DNA of 40,153 nucleotides from Clostridiales bacterium (GTDB lineage Bacteria; Bacillota; Clostridia; Lachnospirales; Lachnospiraceae), in assembly GCA_018372435.1 (NCBI GenBank), contig JAHAJA010000041.1, positions 1 to 40,153 on the forward strand, in the 5' to 3' direction. The notes under the pieces were generated by a model. That model made no database searches. It saw only the letters and a list, made by a program, of their open reading frames with translations, and was not told where the DNA came from. This document shows, in pieces, positions 1 through 8,564 of the stretch (within the stretch, counting starts at the first letter, position 1; each line of letters begins with the position of its first letter). A program made the position numbers and the translations under genes.

Positions 1-41
1 ATATTAGATTTTTTAGTTAATCGCATAACTAATTATATCAG

Positions 42-78
42 AAAAACGCTGTACGTTCTATGAACGTCAGCGTTTTTT
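42..78. terminator. Bidirectional intrinsic terminator
   Basis: A stem of 16 base pairs (42-51 and 53-58 with 62-77) has one bulged T at 52 and a three-base loop. It is A-rich on the left flank and ends in a T run on the right, so it can stop transcription from either side. It probably ends a gene lying left of the window. Confidence 0.75.
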
Positions 79-189
79 CTTTAGGGGAGTTTTTTTACAC
101 CCCCTTTTTGCGTAATACTTTAACGCCTATATTTTCTTAATCAGGTAATCAATCCACCAGAATTGGTCTGTATTGAGAAGTTAATAGGA

Positions 190-236
190 AAGAAAATTAA
201 CGCCAACAAAAACAAAACTATGTTTTTGTTGGCGTT
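190..236 (-). terminator. Terminator of degV
   Basis: A perfect 16-bp stem (199-214 with 221-236) lies about 40 bp past the degV stop codon. Read on the minus strand it is followed by a T-rich tract (198-190), the form expected for a Rho-independent terminator. Confidence 0.8.
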
Positions 237-278
237 ATGAATTATGTCGCTAGAAAACTTAGTATAGCTCTTTATACG

Positions 279-1163
279 CTAAGCATTATATTTACGTATA
301 AAACAAGCTCCAACTATATCTGGGCCAGTATAGGTTCCAATTGTTGTTCCGAGTGTAAAGATTGGGTGAATAATCGGTTGGTTAATAATAGAAGGTAATT
401 TTTCGAGAAAAGTGGAAGCTTCGTCAAAATTAGTACCCGTTATAACACAGAATTCATAATCATTATAATCGAGATTATTGCTTTTGAAATATTCGGCAAT
501 CATATCATACACTTTATCAATGGCTTTTTTGAAGCCACGAACTTTACCATAAGGGGCAAGTTCACCATCTTCTAATACGATAAGTGGTTTCAGATTTAAT
601 AAACTTCCTGCAAGTGCAGAGACCTTACCTATCCTACCACCCTTTTGTAAGTATTCAAGAGTACCTAGGGTAAACATTACTCTACCTGTTTCACGCAATT
701 CTAGAAGTTTAGCGACGTTATCAGTAAGAGAATAGCCGGCTTCATGCATCTTAGCTGCTTCAAGTAATAAAAGCCCTTGTCCACCTGTACATAATAACGA
801 ATCGACAACCTCGATATTACTCTTAGGATATTTTTCTTCTAGAATGGATTTTGCATTCATAGCGGATTGGTGTGAACCACTAAATTTAAGGGTAATATTT
901 AAACAAAGAACGTCATATCCAGCCAAGATAGCTTCTTCAAATTTGTCACAGTAATCTTCAACAGATGGAAGAGAAGTTTTAGGATATACCTTTTCTGTAG
1001 TTAGTCGATGATAAAAGTCGGGTATAGAAATATCAATAATCTCTTTTTGATATGTTTCTTGATCAAATGACACGTAAAAAGGAATCGTTGTTATGTTGTA
1101 TTGATCTAATAATTCTTGTGTTAGGTCGCAAGAACTATCACTAAATATTCTATATGGTTTCAT
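279..1163 (-). CDS. degV: DegV family fatty-acid-binding protein
   Basis: The 294-residue product matches the DegV family: an N-terminal DSSCDL motif (residues 9-14) and a later KGGRIGK segment, both typical of this fold. Family members bind a long-chain fatty acid between two domains; some Gram-positive FakB proteins present the lipid to the fatty-acid kinase FakA, but no fakA is in this window, so a kinase-partner role is only a possibility. Length is usual for the family. The ATG start is preceded by a GGAGG ribosome site. The gene stands alone on the minus strand, diverging from the small gene at 1461 and ending at its own terminator. Confidence 0.9.
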   Translation of the reverse strand: MKPYRIFSDSSCDLTQELLDQYNITTIPFYVSFDQETYQKEIIDISIPDFYHRLTTEKVYPKTSLPSVEDYCDKFEEAILAGYDVLCLNITLKFSGSHQSAMNAKSILEEKYPKSNIEVVDSLLCTGGQGLLLLEAAKMHEAGYSLTDNVAKLLELRETGRVMFTLGTLEYLQKGGRIGKVSALAGSLLNLKPLIVLEDGELAPYGKVRGFKKAIDKVYDMIAEYFKSNNLDYNDYEFCVITGTNFDEASTFLEKLPSIINQPIIHPIFTLGTTIGTYTGPDIVGACFIRKYNA

Positions 1164-1301
1164 AAAATCCTCCGTTAAAACAATGTTAATGGGATACTTT
1201 AGTCAAAGCAGATATATGTAATCCGCTTTACTATTACTCTTAATAGGAAATCTACTTTGGTTGCCATCGGTCGGATCACATAGTGTGTTGCAATTATAGC
1301 T

Positions 1302-1310
1302 ATTATATCA
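1302..1310 (-). promoter_or_regulatory. Extended -10 promoter of degV
   Basis: On the minus strand the site reads TGATATAAT, a perfect -10 box with the TGn extension, but I see no good -35. It would give a leader of about 130 nt for degV. That leader can fold a 9-bp hairpin (1204-1228), which I cannot assign to a known class. Confidence 0.45.
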
Positions 1311-1460
1311 TATTTTTATTAAAAAGTAATTAACTTTGTTAAATGTTAATAAAATGTAATTTTTAAAACATGGTGGAAAAAAGTACATTCATAATTTTCC
1401 TTAAATTACAGAAAATAATTAGGTAAGAATTAATTCATGAGTAATTTAGGAGGTGTAACG

Positions 1461-1667
1461 ATGTCATTTACAGATAATGGTGAATTACCTGTTGGATTTG
1501 GAATGTCATTAGCACTTGATATGAAAGCTATGGCTAATTTCTCAGCACTTACTGATGGTAAGAAGGAAGAACTCGTTAACTATATTAAGAATTCTACTAC
1601 GGGATATGAGGCAAAAGATAGAATCACAGAAGTAGTGAACCGATTGCATAACGATTCATTTTTTTAG
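1461..1667 (+). CDS. Small conserved clostridial protein, function unknown
   Basis: The 68-residue product begins MSFTDNGELPVGFGM. I placed the start at 1461 rather than the upstream in-frame ATG at 1437 because an AGGAGGTG ribosome site (1448-1455) sits directly before 1461 and would lie inside the longer frame. The N-terminal half resembles short clostridial proteins with the pattern 'NGELPxGFGMxLAxxxxAMxxFxxLT', recalled from memory. The C-terminal half is helical and charged and resembles the tail of YdeI/OmpD-associated proteins. There are no membrane segments and no cysteines. It is monocistronic, and no function can be assigned. Confidence 0.7.
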   Translation: MSFTDNGELPVGFGMSLALDMKAMANFSALTDGKKEELVNYIKNSTTGYEAKDRITEVVNRLHNDSFF

Positions 1668-1710
1668 TAAAAGATTCTCGATACCTTAGTAGCGGGTAAA
1701 TATTTGAAAG

Positions 1711-1739
1711 TGTTGACATGGGGTAAACCCATGTCAACA
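1711..1739. other. Perfect 12-bp hairpin without T run
   Basis: TGTTGACATGGG and its exact complement are separated by a TAAA loop. No T run follows on either strand, so it is not a standard terminator. It lies between the small gene at 1461 and the ECF gene at 1857. Confidence 0.6.
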
Positions 1740-1767
1740 AGTAAGAAAGAGTATTAATTTTACTAAT

Positions 1768-1813
1768 CTGGCACTATTAAACAATTAACAATTGGTATTT
1801 TACAATGTGCCAG
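1768..1813 (+). promoter_or_regulatory. Hairpin in leader of the ECF S-component gene
   Basis: CTGGCAC (1768-1774) pairs perfectly with GTGCCAG (1807-1813), enclosing 32 nt that contain a smaller CAATT/AATTG pairing. It ends 43 nt before the start codon. I cannot match it to a known riboswitch, and no terminator stem follows. Confidence 0.35.
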
Positions 1814-1856
1814 TAAATAAGTATACTACTAAAAAACAATAGAAAGTGGTGGTAGT

Positions 1857-2477
1857 ATGAGTAAACAACAAACAACAATAAAACTTACACAGACTGCATT
1901 AATGGCTGCATTGTGCTATATAGGATTTCAGTTCTTACGTTTTGATGTTCCTATAGGTATGGAGAAAACAGCGATCCATTTTGGAAACACATTTTGTGTA
2001 TTAGGTGCACTTTTGCTCGGTGGACTATGGGGTGGTCTTGCAGGCGCTGTTGGAATGACAATTGCAGATTTGACCTCTGATTATGTTACATATGCACCGA
2101 AAACCTTCTTATTAAAATTATGTATTGGTCTTATCGTAGGATTGGTCGCTCATAAGATAGCGAAATTAAGCAAAGAACATGAAAAACCATACATTATAAG
2201 ATGGACTGTAATTTCTGCAGTTGCTGGTATGGTATTTAATGTAGTAGCAGATCCAGTTGTGGGATATTTTTATAAGAGATATTTACTTGGAATGGAAGAT
2301 AACTTGGCAAAATCATTAGCAAAGATTACAGCTGCTACAACCTTCGTTAATGCTCTTACTTCAATTATAATCGCTTCATTATTATATGTAGCTGTACGGC
2401 CAGCATTAATTAAATCGGGATTGTACGTACGAGTAGATGAAGAAAGAAAAGTCGAATCATATTGTGAAAAACAATAG
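1857..2477 (+). CDS. ECF transporter S component, substrate unknown
   Basis: The 206-residue protein is very hydrophobic with about five or six membrane segments. It has the alanine-rich first helix (LTQTALMAALCYIGF) and GxxxG-rich second region typical of energy-coupling-factor substrate-binding subunits. Such S components capture a vitamin or cofactor precursor and share a common EcfA1A2T energy module, which is not encoded here. The sequence differs clearly from the riboflavin S component at 32070. The start at 1857 follows a weak GTGGTGG site, so initiation may be modest. A structured leader precedes it, and a hairpin terminator follows at 2517. The substrate cannot be named from the sequence. 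Confidence 0.8.
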   Translation: MSKQQTTIKLTQTALMAALCYIGFQFLRFDVPIGMEKTAIHFGNTFCVLGALLLGGLWGGLAGAVGMTIADLTSDYVTYAPKTFLLKLCIGLIVGLVAHKIAKLSKEHEKPYIIRWTVISAVAGMVFNVVADPVVGYFYKRYLLGMEDNLAKSLAKITAATTFVNALTSIIIASLLYVAVRPALIKSGLYVRVDEERKVESYCEKQ

Positions 2478-2516
2478 AATAATTGCATTGTTAACTTTCT
2501 GTTGTCGTTAATTATA

Positions 2517-2558
2517 AAACATTGTATACTGGTTATAATAAGTATACAATGTTTCTTT
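2517..2558 (+). terminator. Hairpin terminator after the ECF gene
   Basis: A perfect 13-bp stem (2517-2529 with 2542-2554) with a 12-base loop ends in GTTTCTTT. The T run is short, so this terminator is probable rather than certain. Confidence 0.6.
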
Positions 2559-2693
2559 GCGTAATAGTAGAGTATAAGCTATTATGGAAAGAAACTCTGC
2601 TAAGAATGAATGTTAGAGAGTTGTACAAAGTAGCATTATATGATATTCTGATAGATAGCGATGTGAGAAAATTGTAGAAAATAAAAATTTCCT

Positions 2694-2722
2694 TTGATTT
2701 AATCAACTAATGCGTATATAAT
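2694..2722 (+). promoter_or_regulatory. Promoter of mreB/mbl
   Basis: TTGATT (2694-2699), a 17-base spacer and a perfect TATAAT (2717-2722). The -10 lies between two arms of an imperfect inverted repeat (2701-2710 and 2741-2750). The gene-free stretch 2478-2822 otherwise holds only the terminator at 2517. Confidence 0.55.
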
Positions 2723-2822
2723 AATATTGAATATGTTTAATTAGTTGAATAATGGAAAAAATTAGATAATAACTGTAAAAATTATATTATAATAAATAAT
2801 TGGAATTGAAAGGAGATTTCAT

Positions 2823-3812
2823 ATGTTGGGCAGTGATATTGGTATTGATTTGGGGACAGCAAGTGTATTAGTCTACGTCAAGGGAAAGGGCGTAGTTTTA
2901 AAAGAGCCTTCTGTTGTGGCATTCGATAGAGATACTAACAAAATTAAGGCAATTGGCGAGGAAGCTAGATTGATGCTTGGTAGAACACCAGGTAATATCG
3001 TAGCTGTTAGACCATTAAGACAAGGCGTTATATCTGATTACACAGTAACAGAGAAGATGCTTAAATATTTTATACAAAAAGCAGTTGGCAAACAACGTTT
3101 TAGAAAACCTAGAATTAGTGTATGTGTACCTAGCCAAGTAACAGAAGTTGAAAAGAAAGCAGTAGAAGATGCAACATACCAAGCAGGTGCAAGAGATGTT
3201 TCTATTATAGAGGAACCAATCGCAGCAGCAATTGGTGCAGGTATTGATATATCAAGACCATGTGGAAACATGATTGTTGATATAGGTGGTGGTACTACGG
3301 ATATTGCTGTTATCTCACTAGGAGGTACTGTAGTTAGTACATCAATAAAGATTGCAGGAGACGATTTTGATGAGGCAATCGTACGCTACATGCGTAAGAA
3401 ACATAATCTATTAATCGGTGAAAGAACAGCAGAAGATATTAAGATTAAGATAGGATCTGCGTATAGAAGACCAGAAGTGGCTACTTTAGATGTTCGTGGT
3501 CGTAACTTAGTTACAGGTCTACCAAAGACTATCACAGTTACTTCTGATGAAACGGAAGAAGCCCTAAAAGAAACTACTTCACAAATTGTTGAAGCAGTAC
3601 ACAGTGTATTAGAAAAAACTCCACCAGAATTAGCAGCTGATATTGCTGATCGTGGTATTGTTTTAACTGGTGGTGGTTGTTTATTATATGGTTTAGAACA
3701 ACTTATTGAAGAAAAGACAGGAATTAATACAATGACAGCAGAAGAGCCAATGACAGCTGTTGCAATCGGAACAGGAAAATACGTAGAATTCTTAAGTGGT
3801 AAAAGAGACTAG
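2823..3812 (+). CDS. mreB: Actin-like cell-shape protein MreB/Mbl
   Basis: The 329-residue product is a bacterial actin. The first phosphate loop (IGIDLGTASV) is near residue 7, the second nucleotide-binding motif DIGGGTTD is at 153-160, and the GGG-containing adenosine motif (LTGGG) is near the C-terminus. It polymerises under the membrane and guides peptidoglycan synthesis along the cell side wall. Length is standard. An AAAGGAG ribosome site precedes the ATG. The following flagellar rod genes reproduce the Bacillus order mbl-flhO-flhP, so this is more likely the Mbl-type paralogue than the mreBCD-operon copy. It has its own promoter and a strong hairpin after it. Confidence 0.93.
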   Translation: MLGSDIGIDLGTASVLVYVKGKGVVLKEPSVVAFDRDTNKIKAIGEEARLMLGRTPGNIVAVRPLRQGVISDYTVTEKMLKYFIQKAVGKQRFRKPRISVCVPSQVTEVEKKAVEDATYQAGARDVSIIEEPIAAAIGAGIDISRPCGNMIVDIGGGTTDIAVISLGGTVVSTSIKIAGDDFDEAIVRYMRKKHNLLIGERTAEDIKIKIGSAYRRPEVATLDVRGRNLVTGLPKTITVTSDETEEALKETTSQIVEAVHSVLEKTPPELAADIADRGIVLTGGGCLLYGLEQLIEEKTGINTMTAEEPMTAVAIGTGKYVEFLSGKRD

Positions 3813-3814
3813 AT

Positions 3815-3857
3815 AATAAGATTCACATTCCATCTTAGGTGGAATGTGAATCTTATT
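3815..3857 (+). terminator. Long hairpin after mreB/mbl
   Basis: A perfect 18-bp stem (3815-3832 with 3840-3857) with a seven-base loop starts next to the stop codon. The T run is not immediate (a TTTTT follows about 12 nt later), so it may act partly as an mRNA 3' stabiliser. Confidence 0.65.
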
Positions 3858-3983
3858 GGTATCTGGTATTTTTAGAAGATAAATAGACTATAAGCACTAT
3901 AAAGTAATCGTAAGATTATGACGAAATATAAGATAAGGGATAGTGTCAATAGGACCTATAGATTTAGTAGGAGGTATAAGAGT

Positions 3984-4757
3984 TTGGTTAGAGGACTATA
4001 TACTGCTTATACAGGAATGATTAATGAGCAGAAACGATTAGACACGATAAGTAATAACTTGGCGAATGCAGCTACAGTAGGTTATAAGAAAGAAAATGTT
4101 ACCAGCCAAGCGTTCGAAGAAGCATTGACAATCAAGATTAAGGATTCATCAGAAGCCTATACGAATAGACCTATTGGCACGATGAGCTTAGGAGTAAAAC
4201 TTGGTGAATATTATACCGATTATGCGCAAGGTTCATTCCGTGAAACTGGTAATACATATGACCTGGCTATTGAAGGTAACGGATTCTTTGCTGTGTCAAC
4301 TACAGATAAGAACGGTAATGAGTCCATTCGTTATACGAGAGATGGATCATTTAAGATGACACAAGATGGATATTTAGTAGATTCATACGGCAATCATTTG
4401 CAAGGTGATGGTGGGGATATCCAGATACCAACGAATGCGCAAGCAGTAACAATTGATATTGACGGTACAATCTATGCTGATAAAGAATATATAGGTAAAG
4501 TAAAGTTAGCAGATTTTGAAGATTACAATTATCTTGAGAAAGCTGGAGATAATTATTACAATGCTGTAGATGGTGCTATTCAAAAAGATAGTGTGGGTAT
4601 TATAAGACAAGGTTGTACAGAACAATCTAATGTTAACGTTATCTCGGAAATGGTTAATTTGATTAATATTACTAGAGCTTATGAAGCTGGGCAAAAAGTA
4701 ATTAAAACACAAGATCAATTATTAGACCAAACAGTCAATCAAGTTGGTAAGGTATAA
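3984..4757 (+). CDS. flgF: Flagellar basal-body rod protein FlgF-type (FlhO-like)
   Basis: This 257-residue protein belongs to the FlgE/F/G family. It has the N-terminal signature LDTISNNLANAATVGYKK and a C-terminal coiled-coil (NVISEMVNLINITRAYE) that pack together in the axial rod. It is exported through the flagellar type III apparatus without a signal peptide. I start it at the TTG at 3984 because AGGAGG (3969-3974) lies nine bases before it and family members begin with a residue-pattern (M)VRGLYTAYTGM. The upstream ATG at 3918 has no ribosome site. It sits first in a row with flgG and the rod-binding gene. FlgF versus FlgG assignment rests on order. Confidence 0.88.
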   Translation: MVRGLYTAYTGMINEQKRLDTISNNLANAATVGYKKENVTSQAFEEALTIKIKDSSEAYTNRPIGTMSLGVKLGEYYTDYAQGSFRETGNTYDLAIEGNGFFAVSTTDKNGNESIRYTRDGSFKMTQDGYLVDSYGNHLQGDGGDIQIPTNAQAVTIDIDGTIYADKEYIGKVKLADFEDYNYLEKAGDNYYNAVDGAIQKDSVGIIRQGCTEQSNVNVISEMVNLINITRAYEAGQKVIKTQDQLLDQTVNQVGKV

Positions 4758-4835
4758 TAGAAGTAACGGAGTAGCTACGAATAGGTAGATATATGATCGA
4801 GAGTAAAACAAATCACTAAGAAAGAGGTGTTTGAT

Positions 4836-5648
4836 ATGATGCGTTCTTTATGGACAGCAGCATCTGGTATGACTTCGCAACAGACGAATGTTGATACAAT
4901 TGCGAATAACTTAGCAAATGTTAATACAGTAGGTTATAAGAAAGAGTCGGCAGAATTTAAAACATTGTTATACCAAACAATCCAAGATACCACAACAGAT
5001 AGTAATGGAGATCCAAAACCGACATCTGCACAGGTAGGTTTAGGCGTACGGAACTCAGCGATTGCAACACACTATACACAAGGATCATTACAAGAGACAG
5101 GCAATACATACGACTTCGCTCTTCAAGGGTCTGGGTTCTTCATGGTTCAGATGGCTGATGGTTCTGTTAGCTATACAAGAAGTGGGTCATTTAACTTGTC
5201 AATGGGAAGTGAAGGTATGGTGCTTGCCACTTCAAGTGGTAATCCAGTACTTGATGTTAATGGTAAGGCGATTACATTCGGACCAGAATATGATACTGCT
5301 AAATTGTCAGTTGATGCGAATGGTAACTTCTGTTATCCAGATGAGAAGAATAATGCAACGCCAATTGGAATTACAATCGGAGTTGCACAATTCAATAACC
5401 CAGCTGGTTTAATGAAAACATCAGACAGTATCGTGAAAGAAACAGATGCTTCTGGTGAAGCTGTTTGGGGTGTGAATGCCGCGGCAAATCCTAATGTATC
5501 AATTAAACAAGGTTACCTAGAAAGCTCGAACGTACAAACAGCAGATGAAATGGTAAATTTAATCGTAGCTCAAAGAGCATATGAGATGAATTCTAAGATT
5601 ATCAAAGCCTCAGATGAGATGCTTCAACAAGCTAATAACCTTAGATAG
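4836..5648 (+). CDS. flgG: Flagellar distal rod protein FlgG-type (FlhP-like)
   Basis: The 270-residue product begins MMRSLWTAASGM and carries VDTIANNLANVNTVGYKK near the N-terminus and EMVNLIVAQRAYEMNSK near the C-terminus, the paired helices of FlgG-type rod proteins. It would form the distal rod through which the hook attaches. The start at 4836 follows AGAGGTG at a normal distance; the adjacent ATG at 4839 is equally possible. The frame extends upstream to a GTG at 4827, but that codon is part of the ribosome site. It is co-directional with flgF, 78 bp downstream, and 36 bp before the rod-binding gene. Confidence 0.9.
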   Translation: MMRSLWTAASGMTSQQTNVDTIANNLANVNTVGYKKESAEFKTLLYQTIQDTTTDSNGDPKPTSAQVGLGVRNSAIATHYTQGSLQETGNTYDFALQGSGFFMVQMADGSVSYTRSGSFNLSMGSEGMVLATSSGNPVLDVNGKAITFGPEYDTAKLSVDANGNFCYPDEKNNATPIGITIGVAQFNNPAGLMKTSDSIVKETDASGEAVWGVNAAANPNVSIKQGYLESSNVQTADEMVNLIVAQRAYEMNSKIIKASDEMLQQANNLR

Positions 5649-5684
5649 CCCAATATAGTCTTTGGAAAGAGAAGGTGAGCTAAT

Positions 5685-6023
5685 ATGTCAATCGATTCTA
5701 TAGCTTCGTATAATAGCACTATATCAGAACTAAATAAACAAAATACGCAAGCTACACAATTAAAAGATAAATTAAACAACACGAATGCTTCTAAGGCTTC
5801 AGATGAAGAACTTATGGAGGTTTGCAAGGACTTTGAAACGTACCTTGTAGAACAAGTATTCAAATCAATGAAGACAAGCATGGTTCCTGAGAGTGAAGAT
5901 GATAGCAATGAATATATGCAGTATTTTGGGGACACAATGTATCAAGAGTATGCAAAGAATATGAGTGCAACTGGGGAACTAGGAATCGCTCAGATGTTAT
6001 ACGAATCAATGAAGCGTCAATAG
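5685..6023 (+). CDS. flgJ: FlgJ N-terminal-type rod-binding protein
   Basis: The 112-residue product matches the rod-binding domain of FlgJ. Residues 41-111 hold the characteristic run EVCKDFETYLVEQVFKSM and the ending GELGIAQMLYESM. The muramidase domain present in proteobacterial FlgJ is absent, as is normal in many Firmicutes. It likely caps or scaffolds rod assembly in the periphery of the cell wall. A GAAGGTG ribosome site precedes the ATG. It is last of the three rod genes and is followed by a terminator at 6032. The family call is firm; the gene name is by analogy. Confidence 0.85.
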   Translation: MSIDSIASYNSTISELNKQNTQATQLKDKLNNTNASKASDEELMEVCKDFETYLVEQVFKSMKTSMVPESEDDSNEYMQYFGDTMYQEYAKNMSATGELGIAQMLYESMKRQ

Positions 6024-6031
6024 ATAAGACG

Positions 6032-6080
6032 AGTGCTATTATAGTTGCAGAAATACCTGTAACATAATAGCACTTTTCTT
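6032..6080 (+). terminator. Terminator of the flagellar rod cluster
   Basis: A stem of about 18 bp (6032-6050 with 6057-6074) with a short loop is followed by TTTCTTTGTCTTT. It closes the flgF-flgG-flgJ transcription unit. Confidence 0.8.
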
Positions 6081-6129
6081 TGTCTTTAAAGACCTTGACT
6101 AAAACAATACCCTTCCGGCAGTTTAAATC

Positions 6130-6158
6130 TTGCAGTTAGTGATATTACTGAGTATAAT
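6130..6158 (+). promoter_or_regulatory. Promoter of recD2
   Basis: TTGCAG (6130-6135), a 17-base spacer and a perfect TATAAT (6153-6158), about 40 bp before the recD2 start. Confidence 0.6.
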
Positions 6159-6198
6159 AATATTATGATGAAAAAGCACGAGTATGGAGGAATAACAA

Positions 6199-8418
6199 TT
6201 GGCTGAAACAATTCAGGGTTATGTTGAAAAAATAGTATATCGTAATCAAGAGAATGGTTATACCGTGCTAAGCTTAACAGGAGAAGATGATGATATAACC
6301 TGTGTAGGAAGTTTTCCGTTTATCAATGAAGGAGAGTATGTAGAATTACAGGGTAATTATATCTCACACCAAATATATGGAGACCAGTTTCAGGTACAAA
6401 GCTATGATATTAAAGAACCAGAGGATATGATGTCAATGGAACGATATCTTGGTTCTGGAGCAGTAAAAGGAATTGGTGTTGCCCTAGCGGCGAGGATTGT
6501 TCGTAAGTTTAAGGAAGATACCTTTCGCATTATAGAACAAGAGCCAGAGCGGTTGGCAGAAGTAAAAGGAATTAGTGTAGCGAAAGCACAAGAGATTGGC
6601 ACCCAATTCGAAGATAAGAAAGATTTGCGTGACGCAATGTTATTCTTACAAAAGTACGGTATTACCAATAATTTAGCGGTTAAGATATATAAGCAATATG
6701 GAAGTCGTATGTATGAAGTGATAAGAGAAAATCCGTATAAATTAGCGGATGATATCAGTGGGGTAGGTTTTCGGATTGCAGATGAGATTGCTTCCAAGGT
6801 TGGTATTGGAGGCGATGCAGAATTTCGTATTAAAGCTGGGGTATTATATGCATTGTTGCAAGCGTCCCAGTCAGGCAATGTTTATTTGCCGATGGATTTG
6901 CTGATTGCTAAAACGGCACAGATGTTAATAATTGAACCGGATAAGATTGAAAAACATATCATGGATATGATGATTGACAAGAGAGTCGTAATCAAGGAAA
7001 TTGATGATAAGAAAGTAGTTTATAGTACGAACTATTACTATAGCGAGCTGAATGTAGCTCGCATGCTTCATGATTTGAATGAACAATATGATGTGGGTAT
7101 TGATGAAATTATAGATAGAGTTAAGAAAATTGAGAATGCTGAGAAGATTGAATTAGATGAGATGCAAAGAGATGCCGTTGTGGAAGCAGTACGCAATGGC
7201 GTACTTGTTATAACTGGTGGACCAGGTACTGGTAAGACAACTACGATTAATACGATTATTAAGTTCTTTGAAGCAGAAGGTTTAGATTTTCTCTTAGCGG
7301 CACCTACAGGTCGCGCGGCTAAGAGAATGAGTGAAACCACAGGATATGAGGCGCAGACAATTCATCGATTATTAGAATTATCAGGAGCCCCAGATGATTC
7401 TAATACGAGGCTTAATTTTGAGAGGAATGAGGAGAATCCATTAGAAGCTGATGCCATTATTATCGATGAAATGTCTATGGTTGATATCAGCTTGATGAAT
7501 GCACTTTTACGAGCCATTACTGTGGGAACAAGAGTGATCTTAGTGGGTGATGTAAATCAGTTACCTTCTGTAGGGCCAGGAAATGTTTTGAAAGATATTA
7601 TTACTTCGAATGCTTTCCATGTTGTTAAATTAAACAAGATATTTAGACAGGCGAAAGAAAGTGATATTATTGTTAATGCCCATAAGATTAATAAAGGAGA
7701 GCCAATTACACTAGATAATAAGAGTAGAGATTTCTTTATGCTAAAGCGAGATGATGTTACTGTGATTATACAAGTCATGCTTACTCTGATTAAGTATAAG
7801 ATGCCAAAATACGTAAATGCAAAACCATATGATATTCAGGTGCTTACACCAATGAGAAAAGGCGAACTTGGTGTGGACCGACTTAATCAGGTGTTGCAGA
7901 TGTATCTTAATCCAGTTGAGACAGGTAAAAGAGAGAAAGAGATATCAGGTCGTATCTTCCGTGAGGGAGATAAGGTAATGCAGATTAAGAATAACTATCA
8001 GATTGAATGGGAGTGTAAGAGCCAATTTGGTTTGAGTTTTGAGAAAGGTACTGGCGTGTTTAATGGAGATACCGGAATCATTAAAGAAATCAACTTGTAC
8101 TCAGAAATTATAACGGTAGTATTTGATGAGATACGATATGTGGAGTACTCTTTTCAACAAGCGGATGAGTTAGAGCTGGCGTATGCAATAACAATTCACA
8201 AATCGCAAGGAAGCGAATATCCAGCCGTGATCATTCCTGTATTGTCAGGACCTAAGATGCTTTTACACCGAAACTTATTATATACAGCAGTTACAAGAGC
8301 AAAGAGTTGCGTAACGTTGGTAGGTAGTAGTTCTGTAGTACAATCTATGATTGACAATGTAAGTGAACAAGAGAGATATACAAGCCTTGACACCAGATTG
8401 AAAGAAATCATGAAATAG
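6199..8418 (+). CDS. recD2: RecD2-type 5'-3' DNA helicase
   Basis: The 739-residue protein has the RecD2 layout: an N-terminal OB-like region (GYVEKIVYRNQENGYTVL), helix-hairpin-helix repeats around residues 90-200, Walker A GGPGTGKT at 340-347, Walker B IIIDE at 420-424, and a C-terminal UvrD-like motif TIHKSQGSEYP. RecD2 is a RecBC-independent helicase with a role in DNA repair and fork maintenance. The long N-terminus separates it from RecBCD-subunit RecD. The start codon is a TTG with GGAGG placed before it. It has its own promoter. In clostridia recD2 is often next to comF, as here. Confidence 0.93.
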   Translation: MAETIQGYVEKIVYRNQENGYTVLSLTGEDDDITCVGSFPFINEGEYVELQGNYISHQIYGDQFQVQSYDIKEPEDMMSMERYLGSGAVKGIGVALAARIVRKFKEDTFRIIEQEPERLAEVKGISVAKAQEIGTQFEDKKDLRDAMLFLQKYGITNNLAVKIYKQYGSRMYEVIRENPYKLADDISGVGFRIADEIASKVGIGGDAEFRIKAGVLYALLQASQSGNVYLPMDLLIAKTAQMLIIEPDKIEKHIMDMMIDKRVVIKEIDDKKVVYSTNYYYSELNVARMLHDLNEQYDVGIDEIIDRVKKIENAEKIELDEMQRDAVVEAVRNGVLVITGGPGTGKTTTINTIIKFFEAEGLDFLLAAPTGRAAKRMSETTGYEAQTIHRLLELSGAPDDSNTRLNFERNEENPLEADAIIIDEMSMVDISLMNALLRAITVGTRVILVGDVNQLPSVGPGNVLKDIITSNAFHVVKLNKIFRQAKESDIIVNAHKINKGEPITLDNKSRDFFMLKRDDVTVIIQVMLTLIKYKMPKYVNAKPYDIQVLTPMRKGELGVDRLNQVLQMYLNPVETGKREKEISGRIFREGDKVMQIKNNYQIEWECKSQFGLSFEKGTGVFNGDTGIIKEINLYSEIITVVFDEIRYVEYSFQQADELELAYAITIHKSQGSEYPAVIIPVLSGPKMLLHRNLLYTAVTRAKSCVTLVGSSSVVQSMIDNVSEQERYTSLDTRLKEIMK

Positions 8419-8564
8419 TTAAAGAGTACAGGAAAACTCTAATAATTATTATGTTTATTATAGAAAACATTTACAAAACATGATTTTTAGTGGTGCATTA
8501 TCAGGGAATATAATGTATAATGTCAATATACATTGTTAATTAAAGTAAAAAGGGAGACGAGGCT

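Noticed and set aside
1164..1295. SAM riboswitch before degV
   Set aside because: A GATGGCAACC-like stretch on the minus strand recalls part of an S-box, but the other conserved segments and a terminator are not present.
3918..3983. N-terminal extension of FlgF from ATG 3918
   Set aside because: No ribosome site at 3918, and a good AGGAGG directs the TTG at 3984, where the family's usual start falls.
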